Source of the DNA: Marisa cornuarietis
Lineage: Eukaryota > Mollusca > Gastropoda > Architaenioglossa > Ampullariidae
Assembly: GCA_004794655.1 (NCBI GenBank)
Contig: SMMW01000555.1
Location: forward strand, 1,364,001 to 1,428,000
Direction of reading: 5' to 3'
DNA: 64,000 nt
A program made the translations under genes and the position numbers. A model generated the notes under the pieces. It did not search any database. It saw only the letters and a program-made list of their open reading frames with translations, and was not told the origin of the DNA. Positions 11,173 through 24,382 of this stretch are shown here, in pieces (the stretch's first letter is position 1; each line of letters starts with the position of its first letter).

Positions 11173-14100
11173 GAGAGAAAAAATATGGGCGTATACAAGA
11201 GAGATAGAAAGTATGCGTGTATGTGTGTATGTGTGTGTGTGTTTTGAGAGGGGGGTTTGTTTGGCGGTGAATGGATGGTAAGGTGAGCGCAATTTAAATA
11301 CACATCATCTGTGTGATCCTAATCAAACTGTGCACAAACTGCTCTTTTGAAAGTCATAAACTGCTTGGTTCGTGTATTTTGTTATGGATCATATTTAGTT
11401 TGGTTATGTTACCGGTCGCTCAAAACCATTGATGGGAAGTATCTTTGCAAGCACCGCAAAAAACACTTTACAGTGGGAGGGTCTTGTGAAAAATGTTTTG
11501 TTTCCATAATTTGGAAGATAAAAAAAGTCTATCTAAACAAAAAAAAAAACGTATTATTGAAAAAAATCATGCTGGTGTCCAGTGAAACACTGGAAGATTA
11601 CTGAGATCCCACAAAAGAGGGGAAGCAGATTTGAAGACAGAAGTGGAAGTGTCACATGACAAGGAAGCTATAAAAATTAAAATAATAAAATGAAAAGCTA
11701 CAGGACCAAATATGCACCAAGTTAGAGAAAAAACAAAGTAGCAGACCTGTACACTGCCTATGCTAGTAAACAAAAGATAAAGACACAAAGCCACCTAAAC
11801 TAAAGGACAAAGGAGCAGTAAGCGTGTAGATGGTTTGCTATGTCCACCACCTGTGATTACACAGGCATCTAGCTGCTGGATGGTTAGAGGTACTTTTACA
11901 CCTCAACCCGACTAGTCTTGCGATAATTATTAACCACCAGGCTAGGGTTTATCAGCAAATGCTCTATTTCAACATCCTCCAAATTTCTAAAAATTTGACA
12001 TTAAATGTCCTATTTGACAATGTTTCATTGGGAATAAAATAATTTAAAAAGCGCAATATTAAATTTCATGTTGAATGAATAACGCTATTTTTGTATTAAA
12101 TGCAGTAAGTTTGTTTTATTAACTCCACGCTGACAGAAAGATAACAGTGACAAAAAGAACTACTAAGTTTCATAAAAAAAAGTCTTCAGCTTTGGCTGTT
12201 GGTGTCAGTATGAACAACAAATATGCAATATGTAAAAAAGTGACATGCACTATTTAAAAACTTCAGCTCACGGGCATGTCCGTAAAGTGATTTTCTACGA
12301 ATTTTTTGTAAGGGCCCATCCACACTTGGACAGCTCTTTTGTAATTGCGGACTTCCACGGGGTGTCTGCCGTTAGGGAACTCATAGGGCTGAGATCTGCT
12401 GATGTGACCCAGGTGCGAACATGGAACGTGCACTAGTCGACCTCCACACAGCCACACCTACGGGAAGATAAGCCAAACACTTTGTGCGGAAGAATATCTG
12501 TGGCTTTACCATAAGTTTCAGAACCACCTTCTTAGTAAAAAGTTAAATACTTTGAATTCCATGTATTCTCTTACAAGCAGTTAAATGTAAAAAGTATGTT
12601 GCTGACTACACACATTTGTAAGAATTATTCTTTCACGCCGTCTTAAACCTGAAACACCATTAAGTTAGCATCTTCAAACTTTTCCACTTTAGTTAAGAAA
12701 TATTTGCGGGAAATTCTGCAGGACCACTTCTTGCTTCTGGATGATCGATTATCTTAGGTAGAGGGTAGCTGATGATGGTGACCTATATTTGTTTGTAAGG
12801 CAAAACATTACGTGAGTATCTGTACAGCCAGACACGCAGTAATTCACCTGTTTCAATCTGCATCTGTTTCTTCGGCTTCCACACCCTACCACCCATGTTA
12901 AAGATAACCGGTAACCCTCTAGCCGTCCAAACCACGTCTCCAGGCCTACAAGCAACACCCCTATGTGACGATATCTTGTAAAAGTCGGGCTCTGCATGAG
13001 ACTCACTCCCATAACACAATGCTCAGTATAGATCATGAGCTATGTGAGACTCACTCGCCAGGACATTTCCAGGGTTTCCGCGCCCCACACCTGCATGCCC
13101 ATGTCGTAGCCCCCCAGCTCTCCAAAGTATTTTCTGTCCATGGCGAATGCTGGTCCGACCATTACCACACCTCTGTACATAGAAATACGGTAAGAAGACA
13201 ACAGTTGTCCTTTTTAAATTAATCTTTTGTCAATCAAACACAGAAAACAGATATTCTTGCATCATCTCCATCGAGGCAAAACATTTGTTATGGTCGTCTG
13301 CGTGACTCTTTATTTAGCTTACACACACAACACTTCATATGTGTTTTAAGTATGATCATTTAATTTGTATACACGTATTATTTGCTTTTTCACATACAAA
13401 GATTTTTGTCGGGACGTACATTTACTACAAGTTTATATTTTAGTGAAGGGCAAGAAAATGTATCAAAGATGTCGAGTGCAACTTAGGGACGAGGACTGAG
13501 TGGCGAAGGGCCGATCTGATCCTGGCGGGTGGGTCTCAAAGAAGACCAGGTTCCAGTCAAAGCCGTAGCGCGTGAGGAAGCCGCGGTTGAAGCGGTATTC
13601 TAGTGTATCAGCATTGACATAGTCTAACACAGACATCGCCACTGTCCGACGGTCTGCCTTGATCTCCGTCAACAGCGGCTGCAGCCTGTACTGACATCCA
13701 TGTTTGTTTAGTCTCTGTCTCTTTGTATATCTGTCTCTTATGAGTAAGAATTGTTAATGTCAGCTTAAAATACAATAATATCTGTCTAGGTCAAAGGTAC
13801 AGCCCTATGACATTATGAGTTTGTGGCTTGTAGTTTACTGTCATGTCCACAGCATGTTTGTTCATTGTTATTGTTATACATATTAGCTCTAAAGTTTCAT
13901 ATATATTAAGCGATGTATACTTACCATAAGTATTGCTATACCTACAGGGTTATAAGCTTAGCTGCAACACAACTTTAAGCGTACCAGTCTATGTTGACTT
14001 CCATGTGGCTGTCGAAGAAAACAAGGACGTCCCATATACTCTCCTGCAATCCAAACATGCGTGCCCGTATGAGCCCCTCTCGACGACTCACTCGTAGAAC

Positions 14101-17100
14101 ACGAACGAGGCCACGTGGGAAGTGGTCCTGTAGGTAGTCGTCCAGGGGCTGTCCGAGCTCAGCTGTTCAGAGACAAGAAGACAAAACAAGTCTGAGTCTG
14201 GCGGTACCCTCTCTCTTCCTCTCTGTGGACCCTTTACTGCCTGCTTGACACCATCCCCAACTCGTGCACACAACCACATCAAAGGCACATTAAAGCCATA
14301 AAAACATACTTCGTCACCCAGACACACTGTTGTGTGTTGTCACATGTGTATAAGTTTCACGAGAGTGGAAGAAGAAAAACTCCATAGGGCGTGAAGTAGT
14401 TTGAAAACATAAGCAGAATCCGGAGAAGTGTACACGTACTATCAAAGCTTTTCTCATTTACCCTTTTTTATATCGAAGAATAGTTTAAGACGATAGGTAT
14501 GTGAACTTGTGACAAAAGTTCGCCTCAAATACAAACACGTAAACAAGCAAAAGCCTGCAGAAGAGTAAAACGATGATAGACAATTGAGAACTAATAGAGA
14601 TATGGAGAAAACCCAGAAACAAAACGATACACTTGGAGAAGAACTAACCCTTTACAACAAAGTAGAATAGAAGTTCTTCTTATTTCAGAATCTTTACTAC
14701 AATATGTAGCCGAAGCAGACAATGAATTTGGAGATAGAACGGACTACTCAAGGATTACTCTCACTCTCTACTTTGGGGCTAAAACAGTACATCATACTAA
14801 TTTAATTTCTCTCTCCTTTGGTAAATACACCACGTTAATGAAATACATAAGTCCATTGACAGAGTAATAGAACAATATGCTGCACTCCTTTATAGTAGAG
14901 ACAACCTATCAGAAGTTACCAACCAAGACTTACAATTAACAATACCTTACAAATTATTTTGAGATGTATCACTGAAGGAAAAAGTATAGCATATTTAACA
15001 ATGAAAAAAGCATCAAAATTAGAAAGGGACATAGAAAAGGAAATGAAAGGGCTAGAAAAAACTAAGGAATTATGAAACTTATTAAAGATAATAGAAGTTG
15101 TACTACAGATGCTGAGGAAATAAGAAATGAGACTAAATTATTTTTTGAATGGCTTTATCAAATGGGAGAAGTATAACAGTGTGAAATAGAAGGGGTGGCA
15201 TTCCTAGATTGCCTATAATAGTGGCGGAAGCTCTTGAAGGCGAAATAACCATAGAAGAAGCAGGAAATGCCCTCAGGAATACGAAAAATGGAAAAAATCC
15301 AGTAACTGATGGGTTTACAGAGGAGCTTTTTAAGTTTTTCTGGAAGAGATTAGGGTCATTTATCATAAGATCTCTTATTGAGGCCTTCAGAGATGGGGAA
15401 CTTTCACAACCTCAGAAGGAAGGCCGTATTAATTGTCTACCAAAGGCTGACCAGGCTAGAGAGTTTATTAAAAACTGGAAACCGATATCAATATTTAATG
15501 TTGTCTATAAAATAGTTTCAAAATGTATAGTCGCGCTACCATTACATTACTGATTTCAGATGACTAAATAGGATTTGTGGTTAATAGTTACATTGGAGAC
15601 AATATCAGATTTATATATGACTTGATAATATACCTAAACCATAAAAATTTATCGGGTTCATTGCTTAGTTTGAATTTTGAAAAAGGCCTTCCTTACCATA
15701 GACTGGTCTTTTATGCACAAAGTATTAAAAACCCTGGTATTTGGGACAGACCTCTGTCACTAGATAAACACATTCTACAATTCAGTAGTCATGGTTAATG
15801 CAAGAATTTCAGTTAGATCGAAATAAAAATTGGATGTATGCAAGGTGACGCAGTATCTCTGTACCTATTCATACTTTGTTCTGAAGTCTTCGCGATAATG
15901 ATAAGAAAAAATTTTAGAATAATTTTTTATATAAATGAAAAAAACCACAAAATAGTACAATTTGCAGATGACACATAAATCTTCATGGAGGGGGATGAGT
16001 TATCTCTTACCAACTTTTTGGAGAACTTGAATGGATACAGTAGAACATCAGGACTGCAAATAAATTTTGAAAAAGAACCAGAAGCTATTTGGTTATGTAA
16101 TATGAAAAATTCCTCCCAAAAATATTCCCCACACCTGAAGTTTAGATGGAACCCTTCAGAATTTAAAGTATTAGTGATATGGTTGGGCACTAAATGAGAA
16201 ACATGTTATACTTTAATCTTTTATTGAAAAATACGCTGAAACTATAAATTTAATGAAATATTGGCTTAAACGAGTTATTACACCAGGAGGCAGGGTGGCT
16301 GTACTAAAATAATTAATATTAACAAAATTAATTTATTTATGGAAACTGTTGCCCAGCCTCCCTATCCAAGACATACAGGAACTACAAAAATGCTTCACCT
16401 TTATATGGAATGGAAAAACTGATCGGATAAACAGAAAAGTTTGAGTGAAAAACAATATGCAATGGACGCTTCAGCATCCCTCACAGATATCAGTAAATAA
16501 GAGCACTAAAGTTAACATCGATTAAAAACCTAAATGACACCAAAAACCAGTGAAAAGATGTTGTGATAAAAATGTACCAAAATTTTGTAGACATATACAC
16601 ATATGTTCCAAATTTGTATAAAGACACACAAAATAAAAATAACTTCTGGAAAGATGTACTAAATGCCTCTATGGCAATAGTTATGGGTTATGGTTAGTTA
16701 CAGCTAAACTGACAATTAGAGTAGGAGAGGGGCAATACACAAATTATGTGTTCACCTCATGAAAGAAGGGGTAGCCAAAAAAAAGTTTTATCAGGACCAT
16801 AAGTGTGCATTTTACACACTTAATTTACATTGATATATTTTTCTTTTACTGTTGCTAGCTTCGGGAATCCAGCTTCAATTACAAGAAGAGAAAGTGGAGA
16901 GGCAAAAGGGAAATGCTGATTATGCAAGGTAGTTCTGGGAGCGAATCAGAAACAAACCAAAACTAGACCGTCTCCAAAAAGTTGTCTATAGTTAGTCTCA
17001 GAGGTGGAAATTTACTTTTGCCCACATGTGGCAATATACTCAGCTGCATACTGTACATTGTCCGGTCTCAAGGGGACAAAATAATCTTTAAATCTTTTTA

Positions 17101-20100
17101 GCTGGAGAGTTTTTATATTGATTTTTTTTATAAAATCATGTCATGTTGTTCTCTAGACTCGTTTTGTTTATATCTGATGTTTTCTTCCTGTATTATGTGG
17201 TACTACTTAAGATATCAGATACACCATTTAAATAAAATGTTATTAACCACATCCATACACTATAAAGCATGGTGGGAGTTGTGGAACAAAAAGTATGCTT
17301 TGTTTCTTTTTTCTTGGAATATAACATACTTATGGGAAAAGCATACAACTTAAGTAGTGCTATATCAGTCTTCTTGGCATCTGCTCTCTTGTTGGTGTTT
17401 GCGGCAGAGTGCAGCACCTGAGGGAAAAATATAAATTTTGGTATCTAATGGTTGTCAAAAGGACAAAAAGAAATCCTATTAATGAACCAGCGCTGTGGAT
17501 TTTCTTTGAGAGCAGTACTAATTGCTGTACTTTTTAATCCTTAAATGACGCCCACACGACGCCTGAATATCACGCTAAAATGAAATTCCATAAGAACTAG
17601 ATCAGCAGTTATCTTTTTAAGTACATTTATGGAAACTTCATGCCACAAACGTTCAACAAAATATAGCCAGAAATTCAAGAATGTTGAAATTAATCCAATC
17701 CCCTATGGCCCATTTTAGGGGACGAACTTTTGTCACAGTGTCACATGTAAATGACAGGATATCTTTCTTCTCTGCTGTTGCCATGTACAGACTGAGTTCA
17801 AAACCGAATTATGTACCAAAAATAGAAAAATATGAACAAAATAAAAATAGAAAATAGAAAACAGGTATACAGAATATAAAATCCCTTTATATTTGCGTCA
17901 TCAGATAAGAGAAATCTGTTGCACTGGTTGAAAAGACGAAGGGAAATCGAAAGTTCTCTCAGATCTGCTTCGAAAGAAAGAAAACTCTTTGATTTGTATA
18001 ACTATGGCTAAGAAGTAAAAATCGAAAATCTTTCTCTCGCAACTTAGTTTGCTTCACCACAGTATTCAGAAGCTCGCACAAGGACAATCTGTTAGCAACA
18101 AACTTCTGCAGATATAAACAAAAAAGCTTCATACCCCGTGTGCATAAAAGTGCATTCTAAAATGAAATAGTATAATGATTAAGATAGCATAAGGCCATAA
18201 TTAAATAATATATATAATTGTTTTTCTGCCTAAATAGTTTACAACATGACGCAACCTATCGTGTTTCCACGAAAATAAGACCCAGAATGATTTTTCAGGA
18301 TGCTCGTGATATAAGCCCTACATCTAATATGAGCCCAATACAGAACATCTGTCAGACGGACGGATTTCGTTCGCTCGTTGAAACACATGACAGATGAATT
18401 GAATTATAAAGTTATAATATATATATATATATATATAACATTATTACATTCAGGCGAAAATACAGAATAATATAAATTACAATTAAGTATTTTTAAATGC
18501 TAACGCGCGCGCCTTTCGACGAGAGTTAGAAGCCTATGTTTAAATGGAGTCGCAAGAAATTCAGGCTGGAATTCAGGGTTTGGATAGTTACGACGATGTT
18601 AGAAGAAGATCACAACATTGTATTAGGATAACTGTAGATCTTTGTACTTGCGTACATGTGAAGTTTTGTACATGATTATGCTTTACCCTTATGACTAGAG
18701 AAGGTAAGCATTGTTGCTTATGTGAGTAAACAGTAGCAATAGCATGAACCACCCATGCCATTTAAAATAGCTAGAGCATGCATTTTTCATGTGACTAACA
18801 AGCAAATAAAACATGCCTTGTGACCTACAGGCAGCTAGATCGTGTATCACTAATGTAGCTAGAGCATAGTTTATCCCTGTAGTTAAAGGTTAACCCGAGT
18901 GAGTGGAGACTGCTGCCTTCGTCTCTCTCCTTTGAACTGCTGGTGTCAAAACAGTACCATGACAGGTAGGACTTCTAGTCTTTATCTCTTTGCCTGTGGA
19001 TGACTGTAATAAGGACAGCCGATACCATCAAAGACGCTAGCTCTTGTCTCCCCCTCTCCCTTTTGTTTTCCATCACCTTTTCCAATTCTGATTCTTATTT
19101 TCTTACTATCCCCTTTCATTGAGTTTTCCTTGTGTTCTTCAGGAGTGTATTGAGAAAGATAAGTGTCTTAAACGGTGTGATGTTTTTATACAAATGAGTG
19201 TTTGATGAGTGAATACATAAACTCACTAGTCAAGTAAATACAGAAACGCTAATTTAACTAATGCAAAAATTGACAAGTCACTAAAATAAAAAACTTAATA
19301 ATGACATAAAAAGTTATCTGCTTCGTGATCCTTTCCCGCTAGCTCTCATAATAAATGTGACTAAAAGAGGAATATGTATATAAACTTCGAAAATTTCTTT
19401 TCGCAATATTTGACTGATGTAGCTAGAGTGTCTATAACATATGAAATTAAAGCATGGGTTACCCATGGTGCTGTGGTCGTCCACGAGAATGATTTCCTGC
19501 ACCAGGTGGCGCGGTGTTCTGTTGACAATAGAGTAGATAGTCCTGAGCAGCACTGAAGGCCACTCATTGTAGAAAGTTACAATGATACTGACTGTCGAAG
19601 ATCGTGAGCATAGCTTAGACTCTCGCATCTGACTCACGAAAACAGGAAAGAAATCTTTAGTCAACAGTTCTTTTTGTTGCAGTTGTTATTATCTTAAATA
19701 ATAAGCATATGCACTCACTCACGCACGCTGAAGATGTTTGATGAGAGACCTCGATAAAAGCGTTGAGCAAATCACTGTCATAACTTACAATCAGCCTCTC
19801 TTGTCTCCCTATGCTTAGCTATTTACGTCTTATAAGCCTTAATTACCTAGATGCTCACCCATCGAGGCAGGAGTCAGGTACCATGCGGTTGAGAGGTATG
19901 ACGTCAGAAGCCAGGACGTTGAGGCTGAACTTCCGCTTTAGAGCATCGGATGCTTCTTTCTCTTTGTCCACGAAAGTTACGCCCCTTCCGCGCTCTCCTG
20001 ACAATGTTGGGTCGTTCTCTCCATAAGTGTCAATGAGGGGGTTGCCAGTCTGTGCCTTAGGAGTCTTGCGAAACTCATCAGCACTTATCGTGACCGGAAG

Positions 20101-20352
20101 TGCAGACGCCATCTTGCGTAAATGAAATGGCATCAAGTCTAGCGGTGCTCCGTAAGTCGGGCTACTATTGAGGCTGTACAAGGGTCTTTTCCCATCTGCA
20201 CTAATACCGACGACTTTGTCATACCTGCTCCCATTTCTGTACGTGTCCAGGTCAAAGGTGATTTTCGATAAGTTGAGAAAAAGAGCGAGATTGATGAAAG
20301 TAACAGCGCTCACAGAAAGAAGAAGAAAAGTGTACCTCACGAGAAGACGCAT
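8453..20352 (-). CDS. Polypeptide N-acetylgalactosaminyltransferase (GalNAc-T), ten exons, one in-frame stop
   Basis: Type II Golgi enzyme that starts mucin-type O-glycosylation by moving GalNAc from UDP-GalNAc to Ser/Thr (family knowledge). Minus-strand coding exons: 20352-19859, 19632-19463, 14162-13985, 13685-13497, 13172-13055, 12457-12272, 10507-10373, 9617-9513, 9174-9040, 8578-8453. They join in frame to 1836 nt (611 codons plus stop), the usual family length. Residues 7-27 form the signal anchor. The GT-A core starts near 175 ([19 protein letters not shown]). The metal-binding DxH is DSH at 272-274; the Gal/GalNAc-T motif [11 protein letters not shown] is at 373-383; CGGRL and CSHLGH follow. 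Residues about 480-611 form a ricin-type lectin domain. Oddities: TAA at codon 545 inside the lectin domain, Thr for the usual Asn in WGGEN, a weak donor after exon 4 (CA|GTCC) and an acceptor of exon 2 with poor pyrimidine tract (gtgag|TCAG). Subfamily not assigned. Confidence 0.88.
9115..9117 (-). other. In-frame TAA within the GalNAc-T lectin domain
   Basis: In exon 9 the codons read V-V-V-stop-D-L-V-D. Taken literally, the protein ends after residue 544 and loses the rest of the beta repeat and all of the gamma repeat. Alternatives are a base-call error, a polymorphic null allele, or an unusual splice choice that skips the codon. Confidence 0.85.
11128..11242. repeat. (TG)n microsatellites flanking a short unique segment
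   Basis: Two TG runs (about 11131-11170 and 11217-11242) lie in a GalNAc-T intron. They give Thr-His ORFs on the minus strand that are not genes. Confidence 0.9.
14560..16800 (+). mobile_element. Decayed L1/Tx1-like LINE in a GalNAc-T intron, antisense to the gene
   Basis: Fragments in several frames run in the order of a LINE pol. The end of an endonuclease domain ([12 protein letters not shown]) lies near 14680. The RT finger region at 15209-15553 carries [16 protein letters not shown], then NCLPKADQ, then [33 protein letters not shown] motif lies near 15835, the QFADDT catalytic motif near 15959, and a post-RT region follows (GLQINFEK). Many stops and frameshifts show it is long dead. It lies between exons 3 and 2 of the GalNAc-T gene, on the opposite strand. 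Confidence 0.8.
18240..18440. repeat. Possible degenerate dispersed repeat plus (TA)n
   Basis: The string cgaaaataagaccc followed by ataagccctacat resembles a widespread animal DNA-transposon-derived repeat with paired ATAAGACC and ATAAGCCCTA motifs. A short TA run sits at 18418-18437. The family assignment is from memory and weak. Confidence 0.3.
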
Positions 20353-21825
20353 GGCAATGGGACTGGCTTCTGTTTTTCATACAATGGCCAGGCCTTCTAG
20401 CCTTTATATTAACGCAGTACACAAAACCAACCAAAGCTGTTAATAACCTCTCTACATCCATTGCATAAAAGGCACGGTTTATCCACGGACAAAGCAAAGA
20501 AACCTTCGATTCCTTGGGGAATCCGTGTGGACTGCCATCTGGTGACAACTGGCCTCGTACCGTTTTTGCTCACGTCTTTTAAATTGCCTGCGCCAGCTTG
20601 TTTTCGACAACTAACGGTCTTTACAGCTATGTCAGCCATCTTGTCTACTTCATCGTCTGTTGGACACTTTCTCCTCTCTGAACCACCCGATTTACTTGCT
20701 CGCTACATCTTAGTTTCTTTATTTATGTGTGTCATCATCGCTGACATAAGACTTCTGATCTCTTGTAAACTGCTTTGCACTGATATTGCATTGGTGACAA
20801 CTCTACCACCCATCTGTGTGTATGCCAGACATGGACAACCGTGTCGCTGTGTGGACATGAACACTCGCACTGAGCGTCGTAAGTTGTGTGCACTATAATT
20901 TATGTTCTGCTAAATATGTGTCTTTTAAATAGTTCAACACACAACTGTAGAAATCGCCTGACCATGATTGCCAAGTCTAATTGCTGTCCCTTTGTTACAG
21001 TGTTGTTTTGCCTTGCTTGTGTCTAACGTTCTTTTTTGCCTTGTAGTTGTCTGTTACCATGTCTCTATAACTGTTGTTTAATCTGTACTTAAAAGTGTGC
21101 TATTCATTTTGAATCTATATTTTTATTTTCTGTATATAAAGCGCTTGGAGTCTACATTAAGCTAAGGTGCCGTCTAAGAGAAGTAATGTAGTAAGGGTGG
21201 CATCGCACAATGCCATCACTTTGCTTCTTGGTTTGTTTTTGTTTTTGGTTTTGTTTTTTTTTTTAATCGTTGGCTTGGTTAATTGCTATTATCGCTTCCT
21301 TCAGTTACAGAGACCAAACCACATGATAAAATTCTGAACTTGTAACCAAGCAGACACTAAAGGCATCTGTACCCCACGTCATCAATGAGCGTTTGAGATG
21401 AGATTGCTCTCTTTTTTTCGTCAATTGACTGCACCACACATAGGGTCAGGGGAAGCCTTAAGCGGCTGAGCAGCAGACAGTTTGCGAGAGAAGAAAGAAA
21501 GGAATGGAAGGCAGAGGCCATTGTTGTCACTGACAGTTTGGTTAATAAGCTATAGAATAGCAGAGATTTTACTGATCGTCGCTAATACATTGGTTAAGTT
21601 ACAAAATAACAGCGATGAAGCTAGTTTCCGTGAAAAGGGAAGGGTAGGTGGAAGACCCTGTAGTCTTGGTGACAATATGTAAGAGAATGTTAGGAATGTG
21701 GGTTATCACCCTTTTTTGTTTTAAGAAGTAGGGATTTGTCACCCTTGGATTTATGCTATGAGAAATGCATGGTAGTGAGCACGACTTATGAAAGAGCGCG
21801 TGACTGAGCGAGATGTTCAATAGAG
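20353..21825. other. Upstream region of the GalNAc-T gene, no gene recognised
   Basis: This should hold the 5'UTR and promoter of the minus-strand GalNAc-T gene, but no clear TATA box or 5'UTR exon was identified. Open frames at 20461-20898 and 21599-21883 have no splice or domain support. The segment near 21135 (tataaagcgcttggagtc) looks like the end of a degraded SINE-type repeat, with low certainty. Confidence 0.4.
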
Positions 21826-22010
21826 CAGAAGTTTTCAAACTGTGGTACGCGTATGGGTATGATGGGTGGTACGTGAGCACCACGAGTCAAAATAAAAGAA
21901 TGTGTATATATATATATATTACGGGGGTTGTATGTAGGGCCTAGAGGTGGTACTCGGTGAATTCGAATTTTTGAAAGTGGTACGCGTCTGGAAAAATTTG
22001 AAAACCACTG
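21826..22010 (+). mobile_element. hAT-like MITE, copy A
   Basis: The ends are cagaagttttcaaa and, read inward from the other side, cagtggttttcaaa, which match the CAG-N-GGTTTTCAA type of hAT terminal inverted repeat. The interior has a (TA)n core followed by attacggggg. A homologous segment lies in inverse orientation at about 27470-27602. An 8-bp target duplication was not found. Confidence 0.55.
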
Positions 22011-22373
22011 CCCCTGTAGTTGGGGAGAACTCAGTCTTGTTATTCCCAAACGGGTCGGCGAAGTAGAAAGACGCTATTAAAAATTTCTGTATGAAAGAGA
22101 CCAGGGAATGAGAGTAATTCCTTGCCTACCAAGGTATTGGACACGTTTTCTTTATTGCTATGGTTATCTTTATAACGTCCGATAAGAGAATGATGAGAAA
22201 TCTTAATATTTGGTTAGAAATTTTTTTATTGTCAAGACGTATTGTCAGCACCCAGTCTAAGGGGCGCGACTCTCGTCGATCCGACCCTGTTGAGAGAGCT
22301 CCCACCTTTTGTTTACTTTCTCTTATTTTTAATGAGTGTTTTTTAATACCGACTAGTAGTGTAAGACTGCAAG

Positions 22374-24320
22374 ATGGATGGTTTTACTCTGTGTATATTC
22401 TGGGAGTTCTGTGTGCTGCTCATCGCTGCTTCAACGAGTTTCGCATTTCCCGCGCTAGACCACGCCGAACATCATGGCGGCTCGCATGGCGGACAGCCGC
22501 CCTTCTCGCGTGAGTATTTGATTGCTCTTCGGCCCAGCGTTTGCGTCCCACCACCTGACTTTCCACGCATCGACTGGTCCGAGCACATCAAGACACCCAA
22601 CAGCGGAGAAAGTGATCAAACCAGAGTCCACTCAGGAAAGAAGACCGCGAAGAAAAAACGAGGATCTAGATGAGGGGTCAGGAACAGGGTACGGCGGAGA
22701 GGCTGTCGACTCCCGCTGCCGCTGATTACCTTAACCAACGCCCGCTCCATTGATAACAAAATGACAGAACTCGCTACGCTGGTGAAATACGACCGCGACT
22801 ATCGCTGTAGCAGCCTAATTTGTGTTACAGAGACCTGGCTTAGTAGCAACAAAACGGATGTCCACCTCGAGGGTTTCACTACGATTAGGCATGACAGGAA
22901 TAACGAAAACACGGAAAAAATAAAGGCGGAGGGCTGTGTATATTTGTAAACAAAAATTGGGCCACGGAGTTCACGATACGTGAAACAACTAGTACTGTGT
23001 CGTATGAAATCCTAATTGTGTCGTTTCGGCCGTTCTACTTGCCATGTGAATTCGGGCAAGTGACAGTCATTTTGGTGTACGTTCCCGGACCTGACAACAA
23101 AGACGCCGCCGCTCAGATAGCAGCCAGCTACAACAAGGCCTTACATAGATCCACTGACCAGGCTGTATTTATCCTCGGCGACTTCAATAAATGTGATATT
23201 AGTGCTGAATTACCCTCCCTATACCAACATGTTAGCTGTCCCACTCGGCAGAATCGTGTGTTAGACAAATGCTACAGCTCTATCTCGTCCTATGCAAGCA
23301 GATGCAGGCCCCCTTTGGGTAGATCCGACCACAATGTGGTTCATCTTATCCCAAGATACAGACAGAAAGTGAAAACTGCTAAACCAAACGCCATAGAGAT
23401 CAAGCAGGGGTCTCATGACAAGATCGAGGCACTGAGGGGCTGTTATGAGGCAACAGACTGGCAGCTGTTCTTTGACAGCTGCTCTGATTACGATGAACTC
23501 ACAGAAACTGTCACGGCCTACATCCAGTTCTGTGGAGATTGTGTTGTGAAACCGAAAACAATCAAACTGTTTGCAAACAATAAGCCATGGATTATCAAAG
23601 ACCTGAAAGCTTGCCTTGTTGCCAAGAAGTATGCATTTATCCAGGGTGATACGGGACAGGTAAGAGATCGGAACAAAGAATTTCGGCAGAAGACAAGGCT
23701 GGTGAAGATCGAATATAAGAATAAGGTAGAAACGAAACTAAGGGAAGGGAACGCACGCGAGGCTTGGTTGGGACTAAACAAAATGATGGGTCGCACAACC
23801 AATAAACAGGAGGTAGGATGTGAGGCTGCAGACCTTGCCAATGACTTAAACAAGTTTTATGCCAGGTTTGATATACAAGACTTTACTCGAGAATGTGAAT
23901 CGATCTGTTCTTCCCTGTCACCATGTGATATCTTAGTGGACGAGAATGCCGTAACATCTTGCCTGTCCCGAATTAATCCCTTTAAAGCTCCTGGTCCAGA
24001 CGGCCTAAAAGGACGTGTGCTCAGATCTTGCGCCCAGCAGCTGAGCCCAATGATCACACATTTGTTCCACCTGTTCCTGAACAGTCAGTTCTTCCCCAAG
24101 CTATGGAAGACCTCAACTATTATTCCAGTGCCAAAAAAGTCACATGCCAAAGAACTAAATGACTTCCGACCAGTGGCCTTGACCCCTATTCTTGCTAAGT
24201 GCATGGAGAGAGTTGTTTGCAACCAATTAGTCACTGCCATTGCTGATCAACTAGACCCTTACCAGTTTGCATACAAAGCGAAAAGAGGAGTGGATGATGC
24301 CTGTTTGACACTCTACAACC

Positions 24321-24382
<62 letters not shown>

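Noticed and set aside
12783..13036. Minus-strand ORF of 78-95 residues ([18 protein letters not shown])
   Set aside because: It overlaps GalNAc-T intron 5 on the same strand as that gene, has no consistent splice sites and was not recognised. Possibly a repeat fragment; not strong enough to list.
20461..20898. Plus-strand ORF of 145 residues upstream of the GalNAc-T gene
   Set aside because: Composition is irregular, and no splice signals, domain or start context support it. It is probably a chance frame in promoter/5'UTR sequence.
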